The position numbers and the translations under genes are program-made. This document shows, in pieces, positions 42,344 through 51,145 of a DNA stretch of 64,000 nt (position 1 is the first letter of the stretch; every line of letters begins with the position of its first letter). The stretch is taken from the NCBI GenBank assembly GCA_014239555.1, contig JAAZYR010000001.1, forward strand, positions 124,001 through 188,000. Direction: 5' to 3'. The notes under the pieces are model-generated. The model was not told the DNA's origin. It made no database searches and was given only the letters and a program-made list of their open reading frames with translations. Source of the stretch: Acidimicrobiales bacterium (lineage in GTDB: Bacteria; Actinomycetota; Acidimicrobiia; Acidimicrobiales; Poriferisodalaceae).

Positions 42344-42997
42344 ATGTCGCTTTGGTCTAGGAAACTTGAAATCCCGTCTGCGGAGAACGCGCTACCGGGT
42401 CGCGACCAAGCAATGCCGGTTCCGCCCGCCCACGAAGTATTGGGTGAACCTCTGATCCCTCCGTTTCCTAACGGCAGCGAAAACGTAGTGCTAGGCATGG
42501 GCTGTTTCTGGGGTGCGGAGAGAATTTTTTGGGAGGCGAGCGGAGTGCTGACAACAGCGGTCGGCTACGCCGGAGGGTTCACGCGCAACCCAACCTACGA
42601 AGAAGTTTGTAGTGGGCTTACGGGGCACAACGAAGTAGTTCTTGTCGTCTTTGACCCTAACGCCATCAGTTATGTCGAAATTCTTAAGCTTTTCTGGGAA
42701 AATCACGACCCGACCCAAGGCATGCGCCAAGGAAATGACTTGGGAACTCAATACCGATCCGGAATATATGTTTCGACTGACGAACAGCGCCTACTGGCAG
42801 AGGCAAGTCGCCAAGAATTTCAGCCGGCGCTCACTAAGGCTGGGTTTGGCGCCATAACAACCGAAATTTTAGGGGTAGACGATTTCTTCTACGCGGAGCA
42901 CTACCACCAGCAATACCTGCAGAAGGTACCTAACGGCTATTGCGGACTTGGCGAAACGGGTGTCACCTGTCCGACTGGGATCGCTTCGCTCGACTGA
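42344..42997 (+). CDS. msrA: Peptide-methionine (S)-S-oxide reductase
   Basis: The 217-residue MsrA has the active-site GCFWGAE with nucleophile Cys54, GYAGG and the HDPTQ motif region ([20 protein letters not shown]). It repairs methionine sulfoxide, using thioredoxin through recycling cysteines; [10 protein letters not shown] near the C-terminus supplies candidate resolving cysteines. Residues 1-45 form a lead that is typical of actinobacterial MsrA. AGAGAGG precedes the ATG. Confidence 0.95.
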   Translation: MSLWSRKLEIPSAENALPGRDQAMPVPPAHEVLGEPLIPPFPNGSENVVLGMGCFWGAERIFWEASGVLTTAVGYAGGFTRNPTYEEVCSGLTGHNEVVLVVFDPNAISYVEILKLFWENHDPTQGMRQGNDLGTQYRSGIYVSTDEQRLLAEASRQEFQPALTKAGFGAITTEILGVDDFFYAEHYHQQYLQKVPNGYCGLGETGVTCPTGIASLD

Positions 42998-43008
42998 ACG
43001 CTGAGTTC

Positions 43009-43728
43009 TTAGACAGAGCCCAACAGGTCTTGGAATCGTTTCACCATGTCGCCGTGGTTTGTGTGCGCGTTCAACCCACTGGGATTGGGCAACACATAAA
43101 CTGGCCTGCCCCCCAAGCGAATTGTCTGCGCGCCAAGCGACAGCTTGGAGTCCCCTAGAGCAGCTCGCCACCCAGTAATTCCGAGAACACATATGGCCTT
43201 TGGCCGTAGCCAACCACACATACGACTGACTCTCGCCAATCCGACGCGGAAGTGCGTGTCAGTCAATTCGGAGGCCTTCGAAGTTGGTTTCTTGACAAGA
43301 TCGGTCATACCGACCCGGTCGACTCGTAATGCGTGGATCGAATCGCGTTCCTTACTAACAATCTGAGCTTCAAGTGCAGCAGACCAGAAGCGGTTGTTGG
43401 GACCTGCGAATCCGTATCCAGCATCTGCGGCATGGAAACTGGGGTTTAATCCAACGAGAAGTAGCCGCATGTTCGAGCTGACGGTGTCGGACAAGGTTCG
43501 AATAGGTTTGGCGGTGACGCGAATAGAATCATCGTCTCGGCTTGGTGCCTGAAGCGAAAATCCGGCACCGACCAATACATCTGAAACCCGCTGTGGTTTC
43601 CAACGAGGGCTAAACACGAAATGGACTGTGTGACCTTTGGGAAACTGCTGGTGAACTGCATGAAGCAGGGAAGGAATCCAGGTGGTCCTTCTCTTCCGAA
43701 GATCTATTTCGTCGTTAGGAAACGGCAA
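43009..43728 (-). CDS. Mug/TDG-type mismatch-specific DNA glycosylase
   Basis: Residues 85-239 form the uracil-DNA-glycosylase fold: MRLLLVGLNPSFHAADAGYGFAGPNNRFW (the GLNPS element carrying the catalytic Asn) and NPSGLNAH (intercalation loop). It removes uracil or thymine opposite guanine. Residues 1-84 are an extension with a strand-turn-strand order (FVFSPRWKPQRVSDVLVGAGF, DDSIRVTAKPIRTLSDTV), resembling the tail of a SAM methyltransferase fold and seen in related actinobacterial glycosylases. It overlaps the upstream LLM gene by 14 bp. Confidence 0.87.
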   Translation of the reverse strand: MPFPNDEIDLRKRRTTWIPSLLHAVHQQFPKGHTVHFVFSPRWKPQRVSDVLVGAGFSLQAPSRDDDSIRVTAKPIRTLSDTVSSNMRLLLVGLNPSFHAADAGYGFAGPNNRFWSAALEAQIVSKERDSIHALRVDRVGMTDLVKKPTSKASELTDTHFRVGLARVSRMCGWLRPKAICVLGITGWRAALGDSKLSLGAQTIRLGGRPVYVLPNPSGLNAHTNHGDMVKRFQDLLGSV

Positions 43729-44710
43729 CAGCTGCGGCCTCCAAAGTTAACTGCGCAACTAACCTGCGATCGGCACCCCATGGCATTGGCATCAAGATGG
43801 GGTACTCGACACCAGAGTCGATGTAATTGCGAACAAAACCTGCGACCTCGTCTTGGGTTCCGACGAAGTTGATGGCTTGAATCATTCGGTCCGTCACCGA
43901 GGCGAGTGCGCCCTCGCGGTCACGGTCAGCTTGATGTGAACGTAATTGATCGACTTCGCTTCCAAATCCTGCGGAGCGGAACATGTTGGCGTACCCGTCG
44001 GCCATCGCATAGTTAAACAAGTCTTTTCGGGCTGAGCGAGCTACTTCTGACAGATCACCCACGGCTGCATGCACGTAACTCATGATTGTTGCGTTTCCGC
44101 CGGCTCGGATGTTTTGGACTGCTTCCCCCACGTGGGCCGCAGGGATGTAGTTCAAGAGAACCGCATCGGCGATCTCTCCGCCGAGCTTGAGCATCTGAGG
44201 ATTAAGTGCCGCGATGACAATTTTTGGTGACTGTTCTTCGAGTCGAATTGCCAACCGAAACCGCCGAAGTTGCCAAAAATCACCCTCAAATGTCACTGAC
44301 TCTCCCGAGAGGCATTCACGGAGTAAGGCAACGTATTCGCGCATCATGGCTATCGGACGATCTGGAGCCTGGATGCCGTGTTGACGTAGAACACCCGGTG
44401 CCGATACTCCCAAGCCAATCCATACGTTTCGTATGGGGTTGAGCGCCTGAAGCGTTGCGGCGGTCATGGCGGTTAATGAGGGACCGCGAAACTGAATGGG
44501 CACTATGCCCGTGGCTAAGTCAAGCCCGGGAGCAGCCTGCGACACCGCCCCCAGGAGACTGAAAGCATCAGTGCCCGATGCTTCTACTGTCCAAAAAGAT
44601 TGATAGCCAACTGCCTCAGCCGATTGAGCAACTTCTGTTACCGCCGATGGCCCAAGAACTCCGAGACTGCCATAGGTCACACCGAGGGGAATTCTGGAAT
44701 TACCGTTCAT
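43715..44710 (-). CDS. LLM-class flavin/F420-dependent oxidoreductase
   Basis: A 331-residue luciferase-fold protein related to the one at 27876: YQSFWTVEASGTDAFSLLG, GIVPIQFRGPSLTAMTA and IAALNPQMLKLGGEIADAVLLNYI are recognisable barrel segments. Its substrate and cofactor are unknown, F420 being likely. It is transcribed away from an inverted repeat at 44748-44767 and runs into the glycosylase gene with a 14-bp overlap. Confidence 0.87.
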   Translation of the reverse strand: MNGNSRIPLGVTYGSLGVLGPSAVTEVAQSAEAVGYQSFWTVEASGTDAFSLLGAVSQAAPGLDLATGIVPIQFRGPSLTAMTAATLQALNPIRNVWIGLGVSAPGVLRQHGIQAPDRPIAMMREYVALLRECLSGESVTFEGDFWQLRRFRLAIRLEEQSPKIVIAALNPQMLKLGGEIADAVLLNYIPAAHVGEAVQNIRAGGNATIMSYVHAAVGDLSEVARSARKDLFNYAMADGYANMFRSAGFGSEVDQLRSHQADRDREGALASVTDRMIQAINFVGTQDEVAGFVRNYIDSGVEYPILMPMPWGADRRLVAQLTLEAAAVAVS

Positions 44711-44747
44711 CGCTAGGAACTTACTCGGGTCTTTGGACGCGTGACTT

Positions 44748-44767
44748 ATGACGAATATGTTCGTTAT
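44748..44767. promoter_or_regulatory. Inverted repeat upstream of the LLM and small acidic protein genes
   Basis: ATGACGAA (44748-44755), TATG and TTCGTTAT (44760-44767) form an inverted repeat with one mismatch in 8 bp, in the 128-bp divergent region. The arms resemble part of a LexA box but the spacing is wrong. It is a candidate operator for another dimeric regulator. Confidence 0.35.
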
Positions 44768-44838
44768 CGAGTGGCAGGCAGCGATAGGGTGAGATTGCGA
44801 GTGAGAACTTTTACTATCCCTACAGACAGGAGCATCTG

Positions 44839-45075
44839 GTGACCGAGACCCCGGACGTAAAGATCGTCGCCCCTGCTAACGCCAACGAGGCACTAGCAGT
44901 AGTTGACCGTGCCCTCGGCACCTTTATGCAGCGCGAACTGGTCTCCTCCAACGAAGTCACTGATGTACTTCTCGATATTCGATCCGTGCTCAACCGAATT
45001 GGTCAACCGGAAGTCGACGTCACCGTAGATATTTCCGAGGTTGAGGCAGAGCTCGAAGTTCCGGCTCAAGCCTGA
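44839..45075 (+). CDS. Small acidic hypothetical protein
   Basis: A 78-residue acidic protein starting with GTG at 44839, with AGGAG 6 nt upstream, so translation looks well supported. It has a helix-rich pattern (ANEALAVVDRALGTFMQRELVSSNEVTDVLLDIRSVLN) and ends in an acidic strand (VDVTVDISEVEAELEV). I recognise no motif. It may be an adaptor or structural protein. A hairpin lies between it and the convergent PAP2 gene. Confidence 0.7.
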   Translation: MTETPDVKIVAPANANEALAVVDRALGTFMQRELVSSNEVTDVLLDIRSVLNRIGQPEVDVTVDISEVEAELEVPAQA

Positions 45076-45076
45076 G

Positions 45077-45119
45077 TCAGGCTGGTCGCTGCGCTGGTAC
45101 GCGTACGCGAGCCGGCTGA
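45077..45119. terminator. Imperfect hairpin between convergent genes
   Basis: TCAGGCTGGTCGC (45077-45089) can pair with GCGAGCCGGCTGA (45107-45119) with three mismatches; the loop holds GTACGCGTAC. It sits between two converging genes, so it may end both transcripts. No T run is seen. Confidence 0.4.
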
Positions 45120-45689
45120 TTAGTCCTTAGGAAGAAGCCGTTCCGCTAATTTTCCGAGAATCATTCCTATTCCCGCCCCGGCCGCCACGTCTGACGCGTG
45201 ATGTAACCGGACGTGTATGCGTGAACAAGCTAAGAGGCCAGCGATCAGATGCCAGAATGATCCCAAGCTTGACCGGCGCGAAAGAAATGCTGATGCACAA
45301 AAAGCCGCTGAGGCGTGGCCCGACGGGAAACTCGACGTGACCGGCTGACGGAGTTGATGCGAGGTCGGGTTGTCTGCGGCTTCGGCAGGACGAACTCGAC
45401 CGAAAAACCTTTTGACTCCCTGATTTACCAAGAGTGATTCAAACCCCATAAGGGCACTGAACCTTATAGAGCTGCCGGGTCGTCTCCCTGGGGGTAACGC
45501 ACGAAGACCGCCAACGATGTGCCAAATAAGGCTGAAATCGCCGAGATTCGATGCTGTGTAGAACAATCGATCAACAGACGGTCGGCCCCGCCAACGTTCC
45601 CACCATTGATCTATTTGTTTATCGATTTGATCAACGTTCGGGCCAAGGGGACTGTTGCCGCTCATCGACGCTGATCCTCGTGCACCCAA
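45120..45689 (-). CDS. PAP2-family membrane phosphatase
   Basis: A 189-residue protein with the three PAP2 motifs: KRFFGRVRP, SSFPSGHAS (catalytic His) and SRIHVRLHHASDV. It has four or so hydrophobic segments. It dephosphorylates lipid phosphates such as undecaprenyl pyrophosphate, phosphatidic acid or PGP at the membrane. A second start at 45665 (MSGNSP) is possible. It is the last gene of the map-lysM-lysM-PAP2 run. Confidence 0.9.
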   Translation of the reverse strand: MGARGSASMSGNSPLGPNVDQIDKQIDQWWERWRGRPSVDRLFYTASNLGDFSLIWHIVGGLRALPPGRRPGSSIRFSALMGFESLLVNQGVKRFFGRVRPAEAADNPTSHQLRQPVTSSFPSGHASAAFCASAFLSRRSSLGSFWHLIAGLLACSRIHVRLHHASDVAAGAGIGMILGKLAERLLPKD

Positions 45690-45738
45690 TCACAGTTGCA
45701 TGCCAAACCGATGAATGCCAGGCAGCTCGGAAGAGGCG

Positions 45739-46134
45739 TCATTCTTCCTCCAAGGAGGTGGTTGGTTCGAGCACCGGAAGTTGAGGATCAGTCGGCGGGG
45801 GTATGGTGAGCAGGGGGCCGTCGTCTTTATCAGGAGGAGGCGGGATTAGAAGAATCTGGCCTACATAGATCATTGTTGGATCCGCGATGTTGTTTTCGCG
45901 CACTAGGTCGTTGAGATGAATACCGAAACGATCGGCAATCGCAATGAGCGTGTCCCCTCTAACTACTTCGTAGGTGGCGCGAAATACTTCTTCGGTTTGT
46001 GTAACGTCACCAACTTTTACCGCAGTTGAACTGACCTTGACTGGTTCGGGCTTTATCTCCGGCGTGCAAGCTACAAGAGAGATGAGTACCAAAATGGCGA
46101 ACGGTGAGGCGACAAAGCGTCGAATCGGTGTCAC
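45739..46134 (-). CDS. LysM-domain lipoprotein (second of two)
   Basis: A 131-residue exported protein: signal with lipobox LVAC (Cys23), a linker, and a LysM domain (YEVVRGDTLIAIADRFGIHLNDLVRENN, with GQILLIPPP) around residues 55-99. The tail is Pro/Asp/Thr-rich. LysM binds peptidoglycan N-acetylglucosamine. Starts with GTG at 46134, overlapping the first LysM gene by 4 bp, so they are coupled. Confidence 0.88.
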   Translation of the reverse strand: MTPIRRFVASPFAILVLISLVACTPEIKPEPVKVSSTAVKVGDVTQTEEVFRATYEVVRGDTLIAIADRFGIHLNDLVRENNIADPTMIYVGQILLIPPPPDKDDGPLLTIPPPTDPQLPVLEPTTSLEEE

Positions 46135-46454
46135 TCAGAAGTTCCGTCTGATGCTGGGGGAATAAATAGGGTCTCCCCGATTCCCAAGATCGTGTCTTCC
46201 TTTCCGTTTTCCGTCATCAGGTCAGCGACTGTTACACCAAATCCCTTGGCTATTTTTCCGAGTGTGTCTCCGGGCTGCACTACGTAGGCCATTCGCTGAA
46301 TGATCTTTTCTGTCGTTGTCGTCGTGAGTTCAGGGCGCAGCGTTGTCAAAACAGGGGTCGTGGTGGGGATGGGTCGAACCTTAGGTTCACTCGCGCATGC
46401 GATTAAAGCCAACGGTAACGCGGCAACCACACATAGAAATTTTGCGCCTCTCAA
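46131..46454 (-). CDS. LysM-domain lipoprotein (first of two)
   Basis: It has 107 residues: TTG start at 46454 with AAGGA 8 nt upstream, a signal sequence with lipobox LIAC (Cys20), a Thr-rich linker, then a LysM domain (YVVQPGDTLGKIAKGFGVTVADLMTENG with GETLFIPP). It is about 40% similar by eye to its neighbour in the LysM part, so the pair is a likely duplication. It lies 11 bp after map. Confidence 0.87.
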   Translation of the reverse strand: MRGAKFLCVVAALPLALIACASEPKVRPIPTTTPVLTTLRPELTTTTTEKIIQRMAYVVQPGDTLGKIAKGFGVTVADLMTENGKEDTILGIGETLFIPPASDGTSE

Positions 46455-46465
46455 GATCCTGGTCC

Positions 46466-47455
46466 TTAAGTCCTAAAGTCGCTCTGATTCAGCGAGATAG
46501 TTGAAGGCCACGTATGTGGGTCTGCGTTGTTGAGGAATGGTTGTGCTTCCTGTTCCTCAACAGTGAGAATTTCGACCCCGTCTTCTCGCACCAGAATTGT
46601 GTGTTCGAATTGAGCAGTACGACTTAAGTCAGCCGTGGCTGCTGTCCAGCCGTCATCCCATAAATTTGCTCGAGGTGAACCGATGGTGATCATCGGTTCG
46701 ATCGTGAACGTCATTCCAGGTTCAAATTGGAAGCGAGCGGACGGCTCGTAGTAGTGCGGAATGTTTGGCTGATGATGAAAAACTTCCCCCACTCCATGAC
46801 CAATGAACTCACGTACCACTCCGAAACCAGCGCCCTCAGCATGGTCCTGAATTGCTTTACCTATGTCGCTGACGATTCCGCCAGAGCGCACCGCGCCAAT
46901 ACCTAAATACAGACATTCCCGAGTTGTCCGAATCAGCTCTTGGGAGCGTCGATCGATCTGACCGACGGCGAAAGTTTCGCTGTGGTCACCGTGCACGCCG
47001 TTGAGGAAAATTGTGACGTCGCAATTGACGATGTCGCCTTCACGTAAGGCGCGACTATCTGGAATGCCGTGACAGATAATTTCATTGACTGAGGTGCACA
47101 GCGATTTTGGATACCCGTGGTAGTTGAGGGGGCTCGGATACCCGCCCTCCGCTATGCACGCCTCGTGACAAACTGCGTCGAGGCGGTCAGTCGTTACACC
47201 TGGCGTAATTTCGGCAGCGACTTTACGGAGAACCCTCCTCGCTGCCGCGCCAGCGATGCGCATCCGCTTCAGCTCCGCATCGTTCTTTCTTAAGCTCGCA
47301 GGTGCTTGAAGAATCGGTTCCCCATCTGCCGCGTAATCAGGACGAGAAATCTCTTGAGGCACAGACCGCATCGCTGATACCTCACCGGGAGTGACGGGAT
47401 CAGAGCTCTGCCGGGGCTGTCGTGTCGCCGGACGTCGTCTTTTACGCTTCACCAT
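46466..47455 (-). CDS. map: Methionine aminopeptidase, type I with N-terminal extension
   Basis: The 329-residue enzyme removes initiator methionine. The metal site is conserved: Asp in IVNCDVTIF, Asp in GVHGDHSETF, His in FIGHGVGEVFHH, Glu in FTIEPMI and Glu in AQFEHTI. An N-terminal basic and proline-containing extension of about 70 residues (KRKRRRP, VTPGEVSAMRSVPQEIS) matches the linker form (MetAP1c) found in actinobacteria, which contacts the ribosome. It heads the map-LysM-LysM-PAP2 run, an odd neighbourhood for this housekeeping gene. Confidence 0.93.
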   Translation of the reverse strand: MVKRKRRRPATRQPRQSSDPVTPGEVSAMRSVPQEISRPDYAADGEPILQAPASLRKNDAELKRMRIAGAAARRVLRKVAAEITPGVTTDRLDAVCHEACIAEGGYPSPLNYHGYPKSLCTSVNEIICHGIPDSRALREGDIVNCDVTIFLNGVHGDHSETFAVGQIDRRSQELIRTTRECLYLGIGAVRSGGIVSDIGKAIQDHAEGAGFGVVREFIGHGVGEVFHHQPNIPHYYEPSARFQFEPGMTFTIEPMITIGSPRANLWDDGWTAATADLSRTAQFEHTILVREDGVEILTVEEQEAQPFLNNADPHTWPSTISLNQSDFRT

Positions 47456-47526
47456 TAAGGCGAAGCTACCTGAGGTCGCTGTGATTGAGAAGACAGGCGG
47501 GACAGGGACGTGACAATCTGGCAGGG

Positions 47527-48687
47527 ATGACTGTCGAAATTCACGGCACTGTTGCCGCCGGTTGGGAACCTTTGCACGAACAATTCGCGTTTAACTTCGC
47601 TCATCGCGGTGAGCTAGGCGCTTCAGTATGTGCAACGTATGAAGGTAGAACAGTTGTCGATTTGTGGGCTGGTGATCGTGACACCGACGGCAATCCCTGG
47701 TTGGTCGACACCATTGCGGTGATCAACTCATGCACGAAGGGCGGAGTTGCGCTCGCTTGCCACCTCTTAGCTGACCGCGGTCTTCTTGATCTTGACGCAC
47801 CGGTCTCTGAGATTTGGCCCGAATTTGCGCACGGAGCGAAGGCTGGCGTTACGACCCGAATGATGTTGAATCATACGACCGGTGTTGCAGCGTTTCGAGA
47901 CGATCTTCCTGGCGACTCGGCACTGGACTGGGACTACATGTGTGATCGAGTGGCCGCAGAAGAACCTTGGTGGGAGCCTGGTACTCGCAACGGCTACCAC
48001 TTGATGTCTTTCGGGTGGGTAGCAGGAGAATTAGTTCGCCGAGCATCAGGAGAAAGTCTGGGAACTTTTTTTCGAGAAGAGGTAGCCGAACCAGCAGGTG
48101 CTGACTTCTGGATTGGTTTACCGGCTGAAGAACACCATCGGGTTTCCCCTCTAAGACCATTTCGGCCTGGCAAGAATGAAACCTTCGCGGCGTTTACTGA
48201 CGCATTTCTAGCGGATCCGACAGGCCTGCAGGGTAGAGCTTGGCGCAATCGGGGAGGAGCACAAGGAGACTCACCTGAGGTGTGGTCAGCGGAATTAGGC
48301 GGAGGGGGCGGGATTGCAAACGCCCGGGGGTTGGCCAAGATCTACGAGCCCTGCGCTACGGGCAAATTTGTGGGCGCTTCTCAAATGGAGAGAATGTCTC
48401 GAGTATCTGTTGGGACCGAGCGTGACGCCATGTTGCTGTTGCCCACTCGGTTTTCCGAAGGCTTTATGTTGAGAATGGAGAATCGTACTTCTCGAACGGG
48501 TGATCAGGATTCTGTGAATATTCGTGAAGGCGCATTTGGTCATGTTGGCGCTGGTGGGTCCATTGGATTCGCGGACCCTCAACTTGGTCTTTCTATGGGT
48601 TACGTGATGAATCAGATGGGCAAATCGGTGCTCCTCGATGCCAGGGGAGAGGCGTTGGTTGATGCCGCATATGAGTGCGCCACATAA
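47527..48687 (+). CDS. Beta-lactamase-family serine hydrolase (EstB-like esterase)
   Basis: The 386-residue protein is a class-C-like serine hydrolase: Ser68-x-x-Lys71 in NSCTKGG, a Tyr motif region (GYHLMSFGWVAGE), and HVGAGG in place of KTG near residue 339. There is no signal peptide, so it is a cytoplasmic esterase or peptidase rather than a penicillin-binding protein. The ATG at 47527 was chosen over a GTG at 47485 by family N-terminus. It diverges from map. Confidence 0.9.
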   Translation: MTVEIHGTVAAGWEPLHEQFAFNFAHRGELGASVCATYEGRTVVDLWAGDRDTDGNPWLVDTIAVINSCTKGGVALACHLLADRGLLDLDAPVSEIWPEFAHGAKAGVTTRMMLNHTTGVAAFRDDLPGDSALDWDYMCDRVAAEEPWWEPGTRNGYHLMSFGWVAGELVRRASGESLGTFFREEVAEPAGADFWIGLPAEEHHRVSPLRPFRPGKNETFAAFTDAFLADPTGLQGRAWRNRGGAQGDSPEVWSAELGGGGGIANARGLAKIYEPCATGKFVGASQMERMSRVSVGTERDAMLLLPTRFSEGFMLRMENRTSRTGDQDSVNIREGAFGHVGAGGSIGFADPQLGLSMGYVMNQMGKSVLLDARGEALVDAAYECAT

Positions 48688-48728
48688 TTTACTTAACCCT
48701 TTGAAGTGCCAGGCACGAAGAGCTGACG

Positions 48729-49967
48729 TCAGCCGTCGAAACGGTTGCGCAGGCCTTCAATTTCGGAGAGAACTTCTTCGGTGTGCTCTCCGAGTCGAGG
48801 AGCCCGGCGGTGCACACCTGTTGGGGTGCTCGTCATCTTGATCGGTGAAGCGACTTGAACAATAGGACGTCCGCTTGGTTGATCGACAGCGACAAGCATC
48901 TCGCGACTTTCGACGTGAGCGTCGGAAAATAGATCTCCCGGAAGATTGACAGGACCGCACGGCACCTTCCCGCCGATTGCATCCAAGATCTCCTCGTTGG
49001 TTTTCGTACGAGCCCATTCAGTTAACGCCTCATCAATGGGCTCACGGTTTCGTACCCGCGCGCGAATAGTTGCTTTGTCTTCATCTTCTCCCCATTCTGG
49101 ATGGCCCATCGCAGCGGCGAGTTCTCGCCAATGGTTATCCGTGGGAGCAGCGATAGCCACCGAACCATCCACCGTTTTGAACACATCAAATGGAACCGCA
49201 AAATCGTTGCTGTTTCCACTTGGCGGAGTATCGGGTCTACCTAAATAGGAGTAACGCATCACTCCCATTTCTGTAAGAGCCATTATGGAGTCCACCATCG
49301 CAACATCAACGAACTGCCCTTGACCAGTTCGTTGAGCGTGGAACAGCGCCGCCAACACGCCCATTGCTCCGATTGTCCCCGGGTAAATGTCACCAACAAA
49401 TGGCCCAACCTGAATGCGGTTATCGGGCCCGTTCCCGTTTTGTGCTACCAGCCCGCCCATGGCCTGCGCTATCACGTCATAGGCGGGCCAGTCGGCGTGG
49501 GGGCTATGTCCGGTTCGAGGATCGCCAAAACCTCGAATCGCTCCGTATACGAGACGTGGATTGCGTTCCTGTAGAACTTCCCAACCTAAGCCCAGCCCGT
49601 CCATGACTCCTGCGCGCATGTTCTCGACAACGGCATCTGCTGTTTCAACGAGGTCAAGAAATATTTCTTTGTCGGCAGCTTGGTTGAAATCGAGCACGAC
49701 GCCACGCTTGTTGCGGTTATAAGTGGAAAAGGAACCGCCATAAGACCGCTCTTGGTCCTCACGTGTATAAGGAGCCATAGGGCGCTGGAGGTCGCCCCTT
49801 GGAGCTTCGATTTTTATTACATCAGCGCCTAAGTCACCAAGCATCATGGTGGACCAGGGGCCCGCAATTGCTTGTGTGCAATCCAAAATGCGGATGCCTT
49901 GTAAAGGGCCCGTGGGTCCTTGTGTCATAGGAGTCACGTGCTCGTGGGCAGTCAGATGTTCATCCAT
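48729..49967 (-). CDS. CaiB/BaiF-family CoA transferase
   Basis: The 412-residue protein shows ILDCTQAIAGPWSTMMLGDLGADVIKIE, GRGDLQRPM-like nucleotide contacts, and FHAQRTGQGQFVDVAMVDS, typical of class III CoA transferases. It transfers CoA to a carboxylic acid. It lies alone among serine hydrolase and MoxR genes. A second ATG at 49928 would remove 13 N-terminal residues rich in His and Glu. Confidence 0.92.
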   Translation of the reverse strand: MDEHLTAHEHVTPMTQGPTGPLQGIRILDCTQAIAGPWSTMMLGDLGADVIKIEAPRGDLQRPMAPYTREDQERSYGGSFSTYNRNKRGVVLDFNQAADKEIFLDLVETADAVVENMRAGVMDGLGLGWEVLQERNPRLVYGAIRGFGDPRTGHSPHADWPAYDVIAQAMGGLVAQNGNGPDNRIQVGPFVGDIYPGTIGAMGVLAALFHAQRTGQGQFVDVAMVDSIMALTEMGVMRYSYLGRPDTPPSGNSNDFAVPFDVFKTVDGSVAIAAPTDNHWRELAAAMGHPEWGEDEDKATIRARVRNREPIDEALTEWARTKTNEEILDAIGGKVPCGPVNLPGDLFSDAHVESREMLVAVDQPSGRPIVQVASPIKMTSTPTGVHRRAPRLGEHTEEVLSEIEGLRNRFDG

Positions 49968-50050
49968 TAGCCCGCACGTTATCCGGCTCGTGCTTAGGGC
50001 GTACTGCGATGGTGCGGGACGATTAGTGGTATTTCGAGGAGACTGTCCTT

Positions 50051-51145
50051 ATGAGTAAACAGGATGACTCAGTTCTTGAAGCCTTGTCATTAGCGGTAGC
50101 GGCTCGAATTCCCGTTTTGTTGTGGGGGCCGCCTGGAACCGGTAAGAGTTCGGCCGTCGCGTCGATGTGTCAAGAGTTAGACATCCCTCATGAGGTCGTT
50201 ATCGCCAGTATCCGCGAACCGAGTGATTTTGGTGGCCTGCCAGTAATAGATGGTGACGACGTCAGGTTCGCACCACCGCGATGGGCTCGCCGACTAGCGG
50301 AGGCAGGTACTGGGGTTCTATTTCTCGACGAAATATCGACAGCGCCACCTGCTGTGCAGGCGGCGTTGCTGCGCGTCGTATTAGAACGAGTCGTAGGTGA
50401 CTTAGCGTTGCCTGAAAACATAGCGATAGTTGCGGCAGCGAATCCGCCCGATCAGGCCGCAGATGGATGGGACCTGTCTGCTCCGCTTGCTAACAGGTTT
50501 TGTCACCTTGACTGGCAGACCGACCCTGCTGCGGTAGCCACAGGTCTCGTCGCAGGGTTTCGAAGTCCTGATGTCCCGGCGCTTCCAGATGGCTGGGAAA
50601 ATCAGATTCCCGTCGCGGCGGCAATAGTTGGAGGTTTTCTTGGAGTTCGAAGATCTTTGGTCATCGCACCTCCAACTGAGCGTGCTTTGGCTGGGCGTGC
50701 GTGGCCTAGTCCTCGAACATGGGAAATGGTGTCCCGCTTGCTCGCTGCCGCGCAAGCAGTTGACGCCTCTATGGAAGCCAAAAGAAATCTAGTGATCGGC
50801 TCTGTTGGGGATGGGGCGGGTCTTGAGTTTCTTACTTGGCTCGAGGAACTCGATCTTCCCGACCCTGAGTCCGCACTGAGAAACCCAGACGACGTTGAGT
50901 TTCCTGATCGAGGTGACCGCCTCTATGCAGCTCTATTGGCCTTAGCAGGAGCGGTTGCCGCGAACCCCACGCCTGAAAGGTGGATTGCGGGGTGGAAAGT
51001 TTTAGAACGAGCGGCCAGAAACGCTCCAGATGTAGGAGCTATGGCAGCGCGCGTACTGGCCCAGGTGCGGCCTCCAGGTATGAGTGCTCCACCTGAAGCA
51101 GCAATATTTGTGCCGATAATGAAAGCGGCGGGTCTCTTAGAATGA
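50051..51145 (+). CDS. MoxR-type AAA+ ATPase
   Basis: It has 364 residues. Walker A is GPPGTGKS (26-33), Walker B VLFLDEI (89-95), and sensor-type AAANPP follows at about 133. After the core, the C-terminal part is helical. MoxR ATPases act as chaperones with a VWA partner to assemble or activate a target. The next gene encodes such a partner and overlaps as ATGA, so this is a two-gene system. AGGAG is 9 nt before the ATG. Confidence 0.92.
   Translation: MSKQDDSVLEALSLAVAARIPVLLWGPPGTGKSSAVASMCQELDIPHEVVIASIREPSDFGGLPVIDGDDVRFAPPRWARRLAEAGTGVLFLDEISTAPPAVQAALLRVVLERVVGDLALPENIAIVAAANPPDQAADGWDLSAPLANRFCHLDWQTDPAAVATGLVAGFRSPDVPALPDGWENQIPVAAAIVGGFLGVRRSLVIAPPTERALAGRAWPSPRTWEMVSRLLAAAQAVDASMEAKRNLVIGSVGDGAGLEFLTWLEELDLPDPESALRNPDDVEFPDRGDRLYAALLALAGAVAANPTPERWIAGWKVLERAARNAPDVGAMAARVLAQVRPPGMSAPPEAAIFVPIMKAAGLLE

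Noticed and set aside
26298..44710. Dense CoA/flavin gene region as a single biosynthetic or degradation cluster
   Set aside because: Strand switches, housekeeping genes such as dapD and msrA, and small separate operons indicate scattered catabolic genes rather than one cluster.
45760..45780. GGTTCGAGCACC, resembling a tRNA T-arm
   Set aside because: It is inside the LysM lipoprotein gene and no acceptor or anticodon stems fit around it.
48722..48733. Perfect palindrome GCTGACGTCAGC
   Set aside because: No loop, so it cannot be a terminator hairpin, and it overlaps the end of the CaiB gene; chance is plausible.
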